Source: Hanstruepera flava (GTDB lineage Bacteria; Bacteroidota; Bacteroidia; Flavobacteriales; Flavobacteriaceae). Taken from it: a stretch of 64,000 bases of DNA. The position numbers and the translations under genes were made by a program. Under the pieces are notes generated by a model that was not told the origin of the DNA, searched no databases, and was given only the letters and a program-made list of their open reading frames with translations. Location: contig NZ_JALJCW010000001.1 in NCBI RefSeq assembly GCF_023634025.1, positions 186,001-250,000 of the forward strand. Direction: 5' to 3'. Below are positions 46,681 to 53,873 of this stretch, one piece after another (position 1 is the first letter of the stretch; every line of letters begins with the position of its first letter).

Positions 46681-47106
46681 AAGATTAAACTAATAACACT
46701 CCAAAACCACAATTCCTACGCCATCCTTTGCATTCAAAATATACAATTCCCCATCAACCTCTTGATAAAACCGTACACTCAATCCCTGTAGCATCACCTT
46801 GTCATCCTGAACGGACGTTGAGGCTCTCGAAACGCATTTCAGTATCCAACCAAATTCCTGTAACGCAGGAATCCGCTGTCGTAAGCATAAAGCACAAAAG
46901 CTTCGAGAATAGGAGCCTCGCGACGCGAAGTTTTGGGCTTGGTTCACCATAGGTGAAATGCCTACCGACAGCAAAGGTCTTTTTTGCTTCGTTTTTTGGA
47001 TCAGCAAAAAATGAAGAATTAATTAAAAACAATCCAAAACCGCAATCCCTACCCCATCCTTTGCATTCAAAATATACAATTCCCCATCAACCTCTTGATA
47101 AAACCG
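46681..47106. repeat. Direct repeat pair flanking a dispersed-repeat-like insert
   Basis: 46681-46783 and 47012-47106 are direct repeats of about 95 nt with roughly 85-90% identity by eye. Between them lies about 230 nt with hairpins such as ATTCCTG-TAACG-CAGGAAT (46854-46872) and higher GC, resembling an extragenic repeat. The part before each copy (GGGCTT...AAATGCC...AAAGGTCTT) is also similar, so the duplicated unit is larger. Confidence 0.65.
46690..46779 (-). pseudogene. Duplicated 3' end of the downstream DUF6266-like gene
   Basis: The last 29 codons, SVRFYQEVDGELYILNAKDG then VGIVVLECY, are nearly identical to the C-terminus of the gene at 47023-47772 (VRFYQEVDGELYILNAKDG, VGIAVLDCF). 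The longer open frame to 47007 runs into unrelated repeat DNA, so only this part is coding-derived. Confidence 0.75.
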
Positions 47107-47772
47107 CACGCCTAACACAGAAATTAAAGACCCAGAAGAAATAGGCATGCTATTGGGTACTAAAGACACAATACTTCCAGCAAAATGCTTATCCAACACT
47201 AGAGTATCTGCAAGATGCAAATCAAAATCCAGCGTATTAAAATCCATATCCAAAACACCATAGGTTAATTCAATATGCGTAGCACCTGTTATAAACCCAA
47301 CTTGCTTAATATGAAATTCAGAAATAGTTAATTCAAAAGTAGTAGCGTCAACAGCATAAGTAAAAGGCAGAACACGCTTCACATCACATTCAGACGTATA
47401 ATTAAACCGTTTCAATAAACTTAAGCCATTGGCATGGGCAACACCTTGTCCAACCCGGCGTTCACCACGCTTACTTACGGTATCCAAATCCTTCAACTGT
47501 GTGAACAAACTCATCAACCTACTATGAAAATGTGTAAACTTATAGCCTTTGTAAAAAGGTCGCAACGCCATCCTAAAAACTTTATTAACAGCAGAACAAT
47601 GCCCAAACTCACTACTGTTTTCTCGTACACGCCGCATACTAGGCTTATTCTTGATGTCTTTCGCGTTAAAACCTCCACCAGCTTGTCTAACAACAGGTTT
47701 GCCGTGCAAATAGTAAAAATTTAAGCCGCCCAATGTACCTACAAATGGTAAAATACCTTTCTGTTTTGCCAT
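47023..47772 (-). CDS. DUF6266-like protein
   Basis: The ATG at 47772 (MAKQKGILPFVGTLGGLNFYY) gives 249 residues; a longer start at 47817 lies within the upstream region. The N-terminal pattern (KQKGIL-F-GTLGGL-FYY-GK) matches DUF6266 proteins such as the neighbour at 48181-48822. A basic middle region (RPFYKGYKFTHFHSR) and a beta-rich C-terminal half follow. The function is unknown; no catalytic motif, signal peptide or membrane segment is visible. Its last 29 codons are duplicated downstream at 46690-46779. Confidence 0.7.
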   Translation of the reverse strand: MAKQKGILPFVGTLGGLNFYYLHGKPVVRQAGGGFNAKDIKNKPSMRRVRENSSEFGHCSAVNKVFRMALRPFYKGYKFTHFHSRLMSLFTQLKDLDTVSKRGERRVGQGVAHANGLSLLKRFNYTSECDVKRVLPFTYAVDATTFELTISEFHIKQVGFITGATHIELTYGVLDMDFNTLDFDLHLADTLVLDKHFAGSIVSLVPNSMPISSGSLISVLGVRFYQEVDGELYILNAKDGVGIAVLDCF

Positions 47773-47831
47773 AACTCCTGTATTTAAGTTAAACACCTCA
47801 TGTATAGCAATATACAAAAATTTAAAACAAG

Positions 47832-47886
47832 GGTTATAGCGTGGTTATAGCGTACTTATATCATGCTTATAGTGTGGTTATAGCGT
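47832..47886. repeat. Five tandem 11-nt repeats
   Basis: Units are GGTTATAGCGT, GGTTATAGCGT, ACTTATATCAT, GCTTATAGTGT and GGTTATAGCGT, with an exact period of 11 nt. They lie 60-115 nt upstream of the DUF6266-like start at 47772, in a 408-nt gene-free stretch. Confidence 0.85.
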
Positions 47887-47958
47887 AATAGATAAACGTC
47901 TAGTACAAATCTAATTAATGAAAAACTAATAAGATAAAGGATAAGGCGGTTTCATATT

Positions 47959-47982
47959 TGATAGTATCATATGATACTATCA
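47959..47982. promoter_or_regulatory. 24-nt perfect palindrome
   Basis: TGATAGTATCAT is followed immediately by its exact reverse complement, with no spacer. It lies between the two DUF6266 genes, about 190 nt upstream of one start, and looks like a dimeric repressor site. The surrounding gap 47887-48130 shows nothing else recognizable. Confidence 0.8.
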
Positions 47983-48130
47983 CAAATACAAATCATTACT
48001 TTCCGATACAATATTTAACTTTTCTTTAAAATAAAGGGTTCCTCGTGTTTGGGCAACAAATAGGATACAAAAAATGCATAAAAAGAGTAAAACAAGAGCA
48101 ATCATTAATAAATTCACTTACTAATATAGC

Positions 48131-48160
48131 ATAAAAAAACCGCTCGATTTGAGCGGTTTT
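48131..48160 (-). terminator. Intrinsic terminator of the second DUF6266 gene
   Basis: AAAACCGCTC and GAGCGGTTTT form a 10-bp stem with a 5-nt loop; on the minus strand a T7 run follows. It sits 20 nt after the stop at 48181. Confidence 0.92.
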
Positions 48161-48180
48161 CAAATAAAAGCACCAAGCTA

Positions 48181-48822
48181 TTAATTGGCTATCCCAGAGC
48201 CTAAATAAGTACTGTTTGATACTTGGCTACCATCGACAGTTATAAATGCCATAAATAGCTCTACAGTATCTCCTGCGTAGGTTGTTGGTATTGCAACAAT
48301 TTGAGTTCCTACTGTTCTGTCTGCACCATCTGTTAAAGAAATAGATTCTTTCTTTGATGGATTGTAAACCAATAACATTGCTTTATCGGTAGCGTTGGCG
48401 TTACCTTCAGCAGAGTTATCATCCCAGTTAAAAGTTACCTCTCCAGGTGTTGCAAGATCTGTAGAAGGGTTCAAAGCAGCTGATAAACCGCCTCTACTTA
48501 CTAATGCGGTTGCATAATCCACCTCAAAGTCTGGTTCGACTCCTGTAATGGCATTATTCAACACATAAGACATCGCAGCATTAAATGCTGTTTTCTTCAC
48601 TGCTAAAAACTTATACCCTTTTTGGATAAATGGTTTAACAGCTTGAATAAATTCTAAAGTCACAGTAAACTTGTTTCTTTGGTTTACCTGACCTACAGTT
48701 CTTGGATTGGCTACACTTGAAGGTTTAATTCTGATGTAGTCAATACCTTTCCAGCTTCCACCGATAATGTTTCCAACCTTACCGGAAAGCCCTCCTAAAA
48801 TTCCTTGAGCAATTTTACCCAT
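48181..48822 (-). CDS. DUF6266 family protein
   Basis: The 213-residue protein shows the DUF6266 signature at its N-terminus: GILGGLSGKVGNIIGGSWKG, then YIRIKPSSVANPRT and QVNQRNKF. The middle region (FIQAVKPFIQKGYKF, AFNAAMSYVLNNAI) is helical and the C-terminal 90 residues form a fibronectin-like beta-sandwich (VTFNWDDNSAEGNA to VELFMAFITVDG). There is no signal peptide. Family members are common and often clustered in Flavobacteriia; their function is not established. It is transcribed alone, with its own terminator. Confidence 0.88.
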   Translation of the reverse strand: MGKIAQGILGGLSGKVGNIIGGSWKGIDYIRIKPSSVANPRTVGQVNQRNKFTVTLEFIQAVKPFIQKGYKFLAVKKTAFNAAMSYVLNNAITGVEPDFEVDYATALVSRGGLSAALNPSTDLATPGEVTFNWDDNSAEGNANATDKAMLLVYNPSKKESISLTDGADRTVGTQIVAIPTTYAGDTVELFMAFITVDGSQVSNSTYLGSGIAN

Positions 48823-49062
48823 AACATAAATAATTTAAATGAAACTTACTTTTCTTCGGACTTGGTACGGACTTGACACGAAGTTGTACCTTCCGTTGAA
48901 ATATATGGCAACTTTTATGCTATTCGTTGGATATGGATTTTGTTGCTTTAGATTGCTTCCTTTTGCATCAGAAATAAAAAAATGAATATTTTTTTTACAA
49001 AGAAAAAGAGAAAAAAGAAAGCCGTTTCTTTGATGGCGTTGACATACTGTCAAGTTTTTTGG

Positions 49063-49134
49063 AAAAAATATTGCTAAAGGAAAGGGTTTTGAAATTTGCG
49101 CCTAAACATAGGTGCAATATTTTTTTCAAAACCC
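49063..49134 (+). ncRNA. Possible bistable RNA: overlapping alternative stems
   Basis: AAAAAATATTGC (49063-49074) is complementary to GCAATATTTTTT (49114-49125), and GGGTTTTGAAA (49084-49094) to TTTCAAAACCC (49124-49134). The two stems cross and share two bases, so they compete. GCGCCTA/TAGGTGC (49098-49115) forms an inner hairpin nested in the second stem. An upstream TTGACA-TAC-TGTCAA (49039-49053) is a further inverted repeat. It lies in the 409-nt gap 48823-49231 ahead of the HNH-like gene. Confidence 0.4.
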
Positions 49135-49165
49135 GTAGGGCTTGAACTTTATAGTATGATGAGCG

Positions 49166-49192
49166 TTGGATGAAGGAAGCCATCTATCTTTG
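49166..49192 (+). promoter_or_regulatory. Promoter of the HNH-like gene
   Basis: TATCTTTG at 49185-49192 matches TAnnTTTG, with TTG at 49166-49168 upstream (16-nt spacing, a little short). It lies about 40 nt before the ATG at 49232 and argues against the upstream ATG at 49166. Confidence 0.55.
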
Positions 49193-49231
49193 CAATCTTT
49201 TTTTTACTTTACCTCTATTAAAAACTCAAAA

Positions 49232-50266
49232 ATGAAATGTAATATCTGTTTAAATAAAGAAGCTGATAAAAAAGGATCACATATAATACCTGCATTTATC
49301 CTAAAAACTCTATTCGAAAGAAATAAAGAGTTTGTAGTTTCAATTGGAAGTGAAGCTGTACAAAATCACATTGGTCGAGAATTGACACCAGAACAAATAG
49401 AGGAATATATGGGAAGAGAACTTACAGATGAAGAAATTGAACAAAACTATATCCCTTTTATTGAAGACAATATCTTTTGTAGCGATTGTGAAAAAAGGCT
49501 TGGATATTTAGAGTCCTTATATGCTGATAAAATCCATAAAAAAATAAGTATTTTAGAATGTGATAAAGATGATGTTATTTCTTTTGAAAATAAAATAGGA
49601 TTAATTTCTCTATTCTGGTATTCTGTAATTTTAAGGTTTTCTATAGCCCAACATAATAAATTTACTCTTAAAGAGAAGGAACATAGAGCCATAAGAAATT
49701 ATCTGAATAATAATCTGAAAGACTCAATACAAGAGCTGAAAAGTCACGTTGAAAAAGATATTTCTTTGAATTGCCCTTATCCTATCGGGATTTTTTTTAA
49801 TTCCAATGCTGTAAAAAAATTAACCAGTAATAGTGTTTTAGATATTCCAAAGTATAAAAATCCATATTTTTTATTATTTAATGAATACATCATAATTTTT
49901 TACAATAAGGCCACACAAGTCAATGGAATGAAACACTCTTTTTTTGGGCTTGAAAAATCATTTGAAGCAACCAAGAATATTAACTATGATAAACAAAAAG
50001 AATGTCAAATCTGTATAGTCAAAAATGATGTTTGGGAAGAAATTAAAACTAATATCTTCGAGTTATTTGCAAAATTTAAGCATAGAGAGTTTGTAGATAT
50101 GTTCAGATTTGTTGCTGAACATTCAAAATTATCTTTTACAAGACAAAATATAGTAAACTTTGTAAATAGAATTTTATACGAGGACACTCACATTGCTGAT
50201 AGATACGATAGAATACGTGTTCTTACAATATTAGCAGAAGAACTCAATAAATTACCTAAAACATAA
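49232..50266 (+). CDS. HNH-like zinc-finger protein of unknown function
   Basis: With the start at MKCNICLNKEADKKGSHIIP (ATG at 49232) the protein has 344 residues. The N-terminus has C-x2-C, then GSHIIPAFILK, and a second C-x2-C at about residue 85 (IFCSDCEKRLGYLES). This is the arrangement of HNH/treble-clef-like proteins, in which His of SHIIP would be the active or structural residue. The central part has a hydrophobic helix (GLISLFWYSVILRFSIAQH) and the rest is unassigned. It is an orphan in an accessory region; a nuclease or defence-related role is possible but not shown. Confidence 0.5.
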   Translation: MKCNICLNKEADKKGSHIIPAFILKTLFERNKEFVVSIGSEAVQNHIGRELTPEQIEEYMGRELTDEEIEQNYIPFIEDNIFCSDCEKRLGYLESLYADKIHKKISILECDKDDVISFENKIGLISLFWYSVILRFSIAQHNKFTLKEKEHRAIRNYLNNNLKDSIQELKSHVEKDISLNCPYPIGIFFNSNAVKKLTSNSVLDIPKYKNPYFLLFNEYIIIFYNKATQVNGMKHSFFGLEKSFEATKNINYDKQKECQICIVKNDVWEEIKTNIFELFAKFKHREFVDMFRFVAEHSKLSFTRQNIVNFVNRILYEDTHIADRYDRIRVLTILAEELNKLPKT

Positions 50267-51060
50267 TAAGCAGGTAATCGCGTAGCGTATGGCGATAGCC
50301 ATAATAGCGAGCCGCCAGCGAGTTGAGCAAGGGTGGTGTGGGAAAATAGCCCGATAGGGCTACCACGCCTACGTTGAAAACGCAAGGGTGGCACAGGTTT
50401 TTGATGCCGTTGGCTTTAGCTTGGGTGTAGCGTGGGAAAGCAAGTGTAACAATTGAAGGAAGCTATTGAAGGATGGTTACCGTTTTTAAATTTTAGCAAT
50501 TGTGAGTGCTTATGGTTATTTAATTTATAAGGATTTAAGTAGATTAAGGAAATTGAGGATTATAAAATTCACTAACGAGCAATTGCCAATTTAAAAATGG
50601 GTTATGTGGTGGCTGAAATAGCTGACTGAATGCGTTACTCTTGCTGTGCGTTTGCAATATAGAATAATCCGCTTTTGGATTTAAAAGACTATTTAATCAG
50701 TTATTAAAGCGGTTTTAAAAGTATTCGGATACTTCAAATTTCTTGAAGCGGTTATTGTATATGCAAAAGGGCTGCCTTCAAAAAATGTGACACCCTGATT
50801 AGCCCGCAGCGAACAGCAGGCGAGCCAAATTATTAAGCAGCGGTTGTACCCCAATTTATGTTTTGTGTGCCACCAGCACACACCTTATTGGGGTTTGGGG
50901 TGCAAGAGTAGCTGCGGGTGAGGAAGTTGTGTAGTGTGTGAAGTAAAGCAAATACATAGTGCTAACGAGGATGTGTCACCGCAGTAGTGCTATGTATGGT
51001 AAGCACCAATGCAACGCATTTGTGATTATGCTTTATGAAACAAAATGGAACAACTGACGA
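50267..51060. other. Structured noncoding region of higher GC
   Basis: About 800 nt without a credible gene. It contains nested stems: GCAGC/GCTGC (50837-50841, 50911-50915) enclosing ACCCCAAT/ATTGGGGT (50848-50855, 50887-50894) and TGTGTGC-CACCA-GCACACA (50864-50882). Other elements are AGCCC-GATA-GGGCT (50348-50361), ATACATAG/CTATGTAT (50952-50959, 50990-50997) and the direct repeat GCAAGGGTGG (50327-50336, 50382-50391). Composition differs from the AT-rich neighbours. It may be a structured RNA or the edge of a mobile element; no integrase or transposase is visible. Confidence 0.45.
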
Positions 51061-51095
51061 ACACCTTATTACCTGCCCTTTTAAAATTAAAATGT

Positions 51096-51124
51096 AAAAA
51101 AAGAGCCTTCCGAAAAAGACTCTT
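51096..51124 (-). terminator. Intrinsic terminator of the metal-resistance operon
   Basis: On the minus strand AAGAGTC pairs with GGCTCTT (one G-U pair) around a 10-nt loop, followed by T5 or more. It lies 12 nt after the stop at 51136. Confidence 0.8.
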
Positions 51125-51135
51125 AAATTATTTGC

Positions 51136-51576
51136 TTAATGATCGTGATTTGAATGGACATCACTTTTCATTTCACCAGATTGATTCATTATCATTTCGT
51201 GATCGTATTGGCAACAACCAGGTAAATTTTTATAGGCTTCTTCATTTCCTGCTACTTTTTCAGTATCATACCCTGAAGCTGCGATTGCATTATGAATTGC
51301 CATTGCATCTGTTTTGGTATCATCAAAAGAAACATCAATCTTCTTTTTATCAACATCCCAATTGGCACTTGCCACACCTTCTACACTATTGGCTGCTTTT
51401 TCAATGGTATTTTTACACATCCCACAATTACCTCTTACACCAAAAGATAAGTCTGTCATTGCTATTTCATTTGACACTTCTGTTGTTGTAGTTTCTTCAA
51501 CTTTTTTAGTTTCGTTTTTACAACTTGTTAAACCCATAGCTACTATTACAGCTACACTTAAAATTACTTTCTTCAT
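51136..51576 (-). CDS. Heavy-metal-associated (HMA) domain lipoprotein
   Basis: The 146-residue protein has a lipoprotein signal (VAMGLTSCKNET, Cys19) and one HMA ferredoxin-like domain (about 42-110) with the metal-binding GNCGMCKNTIEKAA (C-x2-C). A C-terminal tail carries CCQYDHEM and a final HSNHDH, extra likely metal ligands. It probably binds Cu+ or another soft metal in the periplasm and passes it to the CusB/CusA efflux system encoded upstream. It is the last gene of the operon before the terminator. Confidence 0.88.
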   Translation of the reverse strand: MKKVILSVAVIVAMGLTSCKNETKKVEETTTTEVSNEIAMTDLSFGVRGNCGMCKNTIEKAANSVEGVASANWDVDKKKIDVSFDDTKTDAMAIHNAIAASGYDTEKVAGNEEAYKNLPGCCQYDHEMIMNQSGEMKSDVHSNHDH

Positions 51577-51608
51577 TTTTTAAAATTTAATTGTTATTAC
51601 TTGATTTA

Positions 51609-53384
51609 TCATTCTATTACTTGTTTTACTTCTCCACAGGTTAGCATTGCTTCGCCAAAATATGGATTGATTACTTTTTCTTCTTTGCTTAACCAATAGG
51701 CTCCGTTATTGTTATCTGCCATAGGGCAAAATTCTACATAGACTTTTTCATTGACACCAAATATTTGAACCGCTTTTATTAAATGTGAAGACAAATGTTT
51801 AAAATGATTCCTTTGAGTTTTAATGTCTTGAGAACCGGCTATTGATGTCGTAGAAGCTTTTATGTCGCCAACTAATGACATCCAGTGATTGTGTGCTTCA
51901 TCCTTAAGCAATTTCATATCTGTCTTACTCAAATTTGATAGTAACGAAGTTGCATTTTGCGAACTGCCTTTTGCGTCTTCTTTTACTAAAGCATCTTTTA
52001 AATTGATGTAATCTTTGTATACTTCTTTTAATTGCTCTTGAAATTTCTCCGATACTTTTAAGCGTTCATTCATATTAGTATGGTCACTTTCTTTTTTTGA
52101 TGTATTATTATCCATACCTAAATGACCTTCGTGACCTGTCATTGTTTTGCCACCTTGCTTATTCATCATTGATTTTTTGCCTTGTAATTGTGCTGCTGCA
52201 TCAACTGTAAATGTTCCGTTAGTTACGATTTCATTGCCATTGGATAAACCTTCTAATACTTGATATTCATTACCAATTTGATTACCCAACTTAACTTCAC
52301 GCATTTCAAAAATGGGTTGGTCTGGATTTGATTTTAAATACACTACAGAGCGCTCACCTGTCCATAGCACAGCAGATGAAGGAATCTTTAAGGATTCCTT
52401 ATTTTCATCTTTAACACCATCAACATTTGCAGTTACAAACATTCCTGGTTTAAACACATCATCTTTATTGTTTAGAACTACACGCAAGGTTACTGTTCTT
52501 GTTTTTTTATTTAAAACAGGGTCGATAAAGTCAACTTTTCCGTTAAATACTTTATTTGCATAAGCGTTAGTAGCTATAGAGACTTCTTGTCCTTTTTTAA
52601 ATAATTCTATCTGGTTTTCATAAACATCAAAATTTGCCCAAACCGTGTTAAGATTAGCAATTTTTAATAAAGGCTGACCTTGCTTAATATAATCGCCTTG
52701 TTCTACTAATTTTTCGGTAACTGTACCTGAAACGGTTGCATAGACTGGAACGTTTTCTTTCACTTTTCCAGTTTGTTCTATTTGATTAATTTGACTTTCA
52801 GAAAGTTTCCAAAGTTTTAATTTATTACGTACAGCTTTGTATAAAGCAGGTTGCGATTCTTTTAAAGAAGCTGCTGTAATGAGTTCTTGTTGTGCTGCAT
52901 ATAATTCTGGTGAATAAATGGTTGCTAATAGCTGACCTTTACGAACTTCTTCACCTGTAAAACTCACATTCAAACGTTCAATTCTACCCGAAAAGTAACT
53001 GACCTGTACTGCATTGGCTTCTTCATTTTCAGCTATTTTACCTGATAGTTTTATGATTCCATTTTCGACTGAACCATTACCAACCACAGTAGTTTGGATA
53101 TTAGCCAAAGCCATTGCATTAGCTGTTAATTTAAACTGGTCTGCTGTTAATCCATCTGCACCATCTTCAGCAGGAATTAAATCCATACCACAAATAGGAC
53201 AATCGCCTGGTTCTGGTTGCATAATTTGCGGATGCATAGAGCACGTCCACATTTGATTGGTTTCTGTTACTTGATTATGGTTATGATTTGTGTCCTGTTT
53301 TGATGTTCCGCCAAACAATAACCAACCAAATAACAAACCAATAGCGAGTATGCCGATATAAATTATTATTTTGTTATTTTTCAT
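51609..53384 (-). CDS. cusB: CusB-type RND adaptor with heavy-metal-binding and DUF3347 domains
   Basis: The 591-residue adaptor has an N-terminal membrane anchor (IIIYIGILAIGLLFGWLLFG), a heavy-metal-binding domain with MWTCSMHPQIMQPEPGDCPI and CGM (about 46-72), the barrel-sandwich, hairpin and beta-barrel domains of a CusB adaptor (about 90-400, for example VYATVSGTVTEKLVEQGDYI), a Met/His-rich linker, and a C-terminal DUF3347 domain (about 440-591, ending GEVKQVIE). CusB moves Cu+/Ag+ from the periplasm to CusA. It overlaps the DUF305 gene by 11 nt. The extra DUF3347 domain is common in Bacteroidota CusB. Confidence 0.93.
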   Translation of the reverse strand: MKNNKIIIYIGILAIGLLFGWLLFGGTSKQDTNHNHNQVTETNQMWTCSMHPQIMQPEPGDCPICGMDLIPAEDGADGLTADQFKLTANAMALANIQTTVVGNGSVENGIIKLSGKIAENEEANAVQVSYFSGRIERLNVSFTGEEVRKGQLLATIYSPELYAAQQELITAASLKESQPALYKAVRNKLKLWKLSESQINQIEQTGKVKENVPVYATVSGTVTEKLVEQGDYIKQGQPLLKIANLNTVWANFDVYENQIELFKKGQEVSIATNAYANKVFNGKVDFIDPVLNKKTRTVTLRVVLNNKDDVFKPGMFVTANVDGVKDENKESLKIPSSAVLWTGERSVVYLKSNPDQPIFEMREVKLGNQIGNEYQVLEGLSNGNEIVTNGTFTVDAAAQLQGKKSMMNKQGGKTMTGHEGHLGMDNNTSKKESDHTNMNERLKVSEKFQEQLKEVYKDYINLKDALVKEDAKGSSQNATSLLSNLSKTDMKLLKDEAHNHWMSLVGDIKASTTSIAGSQDIKTQRNHFKHLSSHLIKAVQIFGVNEKVYVEFCPMADNNNGAYWLSKEEKVINPYFGEAMLTCGEVKQVIE

Positions 53385-53856
53385 TTTCTAATCGTTTTAT
53401 CATTGCTTTCATTTCTTCTATTTCCTTGCGTTGTGCTTCAATAATATCTTCTGCCAGTTTTTTTACTTCTGGGTCTTGAATATCTGCCCTTTCACTTGTT
53501 AAAATAGCGATAGAGTGATGAGGAATCATTGCTTTCATCCAAAGGACATCACCAATAATTGGTGCTTGTGCTCTTACTAACCCTAAAGCCCCTATAAACA
53601 GAATAAAACTACCTGCAAGAATTGCTATATTTTTCTTTCTATCATTATACATTTTTCGCATAAAAAACCACATTATTACTGCCATTGCTGAAATACCCAA
53701 GCAAGTCATATAGAATCTTGATAAACTAAAATACACGTGGTCTATTGAATAGGTATTTAAATACATTGTAATGTACATTGCTACAAATGAGCAAGCCAAC
53801 ATTATAAAGAAGGTTTTATAGTTTCCTTTGTTTGAGTGTTCTTTTGAATTTTCCAT
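53374..53856 (-). CDS. DUF305 domain membrane protein
   Basis: The 160-residue protein has three membrane helices (FFIMLACSFVAMYITMYL, FYMTCLGISAMAVIMWFFM, NIAILAGSFILFIGALGLV) and then a C-terminal DUF305 segment with MKAMIPHHSIAILTSERADI and DPEVKKLAEDIIEAQRKEI. DUF305 proteins resemble four-helix ferritin-like bundles with conserved Met-His-His and are frequent in copper-resistance operons. Its exact role in metal handling is not established. It lies 17 nt after the copA-like gene and overlaps cusB. Confidence 0.9.
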   Translation of the reverse strand: MENSKEHSNKGNYKTFFIMLACSFVAMYITMYLNTYSIDHVYFSLSRFYMTCLGISAMAVIMWFFMRKMYNDRKKNIAILAGSFILFIGALGLVRAQAPIIGDVLWMKAMIPHHSIAILTSERADIQDPEVKKLAEDIIEAQRKEIEEMKAMIKRLENEK

Positions 53857-53873
53857 ATTATTTAATTTTATGG

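Noticed and set aside
46780-47007. Minus-strand reading frame extending the duplicated DUF6266 end to 105 codons
   Set aside because: Its N-terminal part runs through repeat DNA with hairpins and does not resemble any protein.
47832-47886. CRISPR array
   Set aside because: The repeat unit is only 11 nt with no spacers and no cas genes nearby.
48835-49053. 72-codon minus-strand reading frame
   Set aside because: Low-complexity composition, no recognizable domain, and it covers inverted repeats.
49166-49231. Upstream start adding 22 residues to the HNH-like protein
   Set aside because: A -7 promoter box (49185-49192) lies inside this stretch and the added residues show no conservation signal; the ATG at 49232 puts the C-x2-C motif at the N-terminus.
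46458-51060. Insertion sequence or transposon
   Set aside because: Repeats are present but no transposase, integrase or terminal inverted repeat with target duplication was found.
51045-51491. 148-codon plus-strand reading frame
   Set aside because: Antisense to the HMA lipoprotein gene; His/Leu-rich composition is typical of shadow frames in AT-rich DNA.
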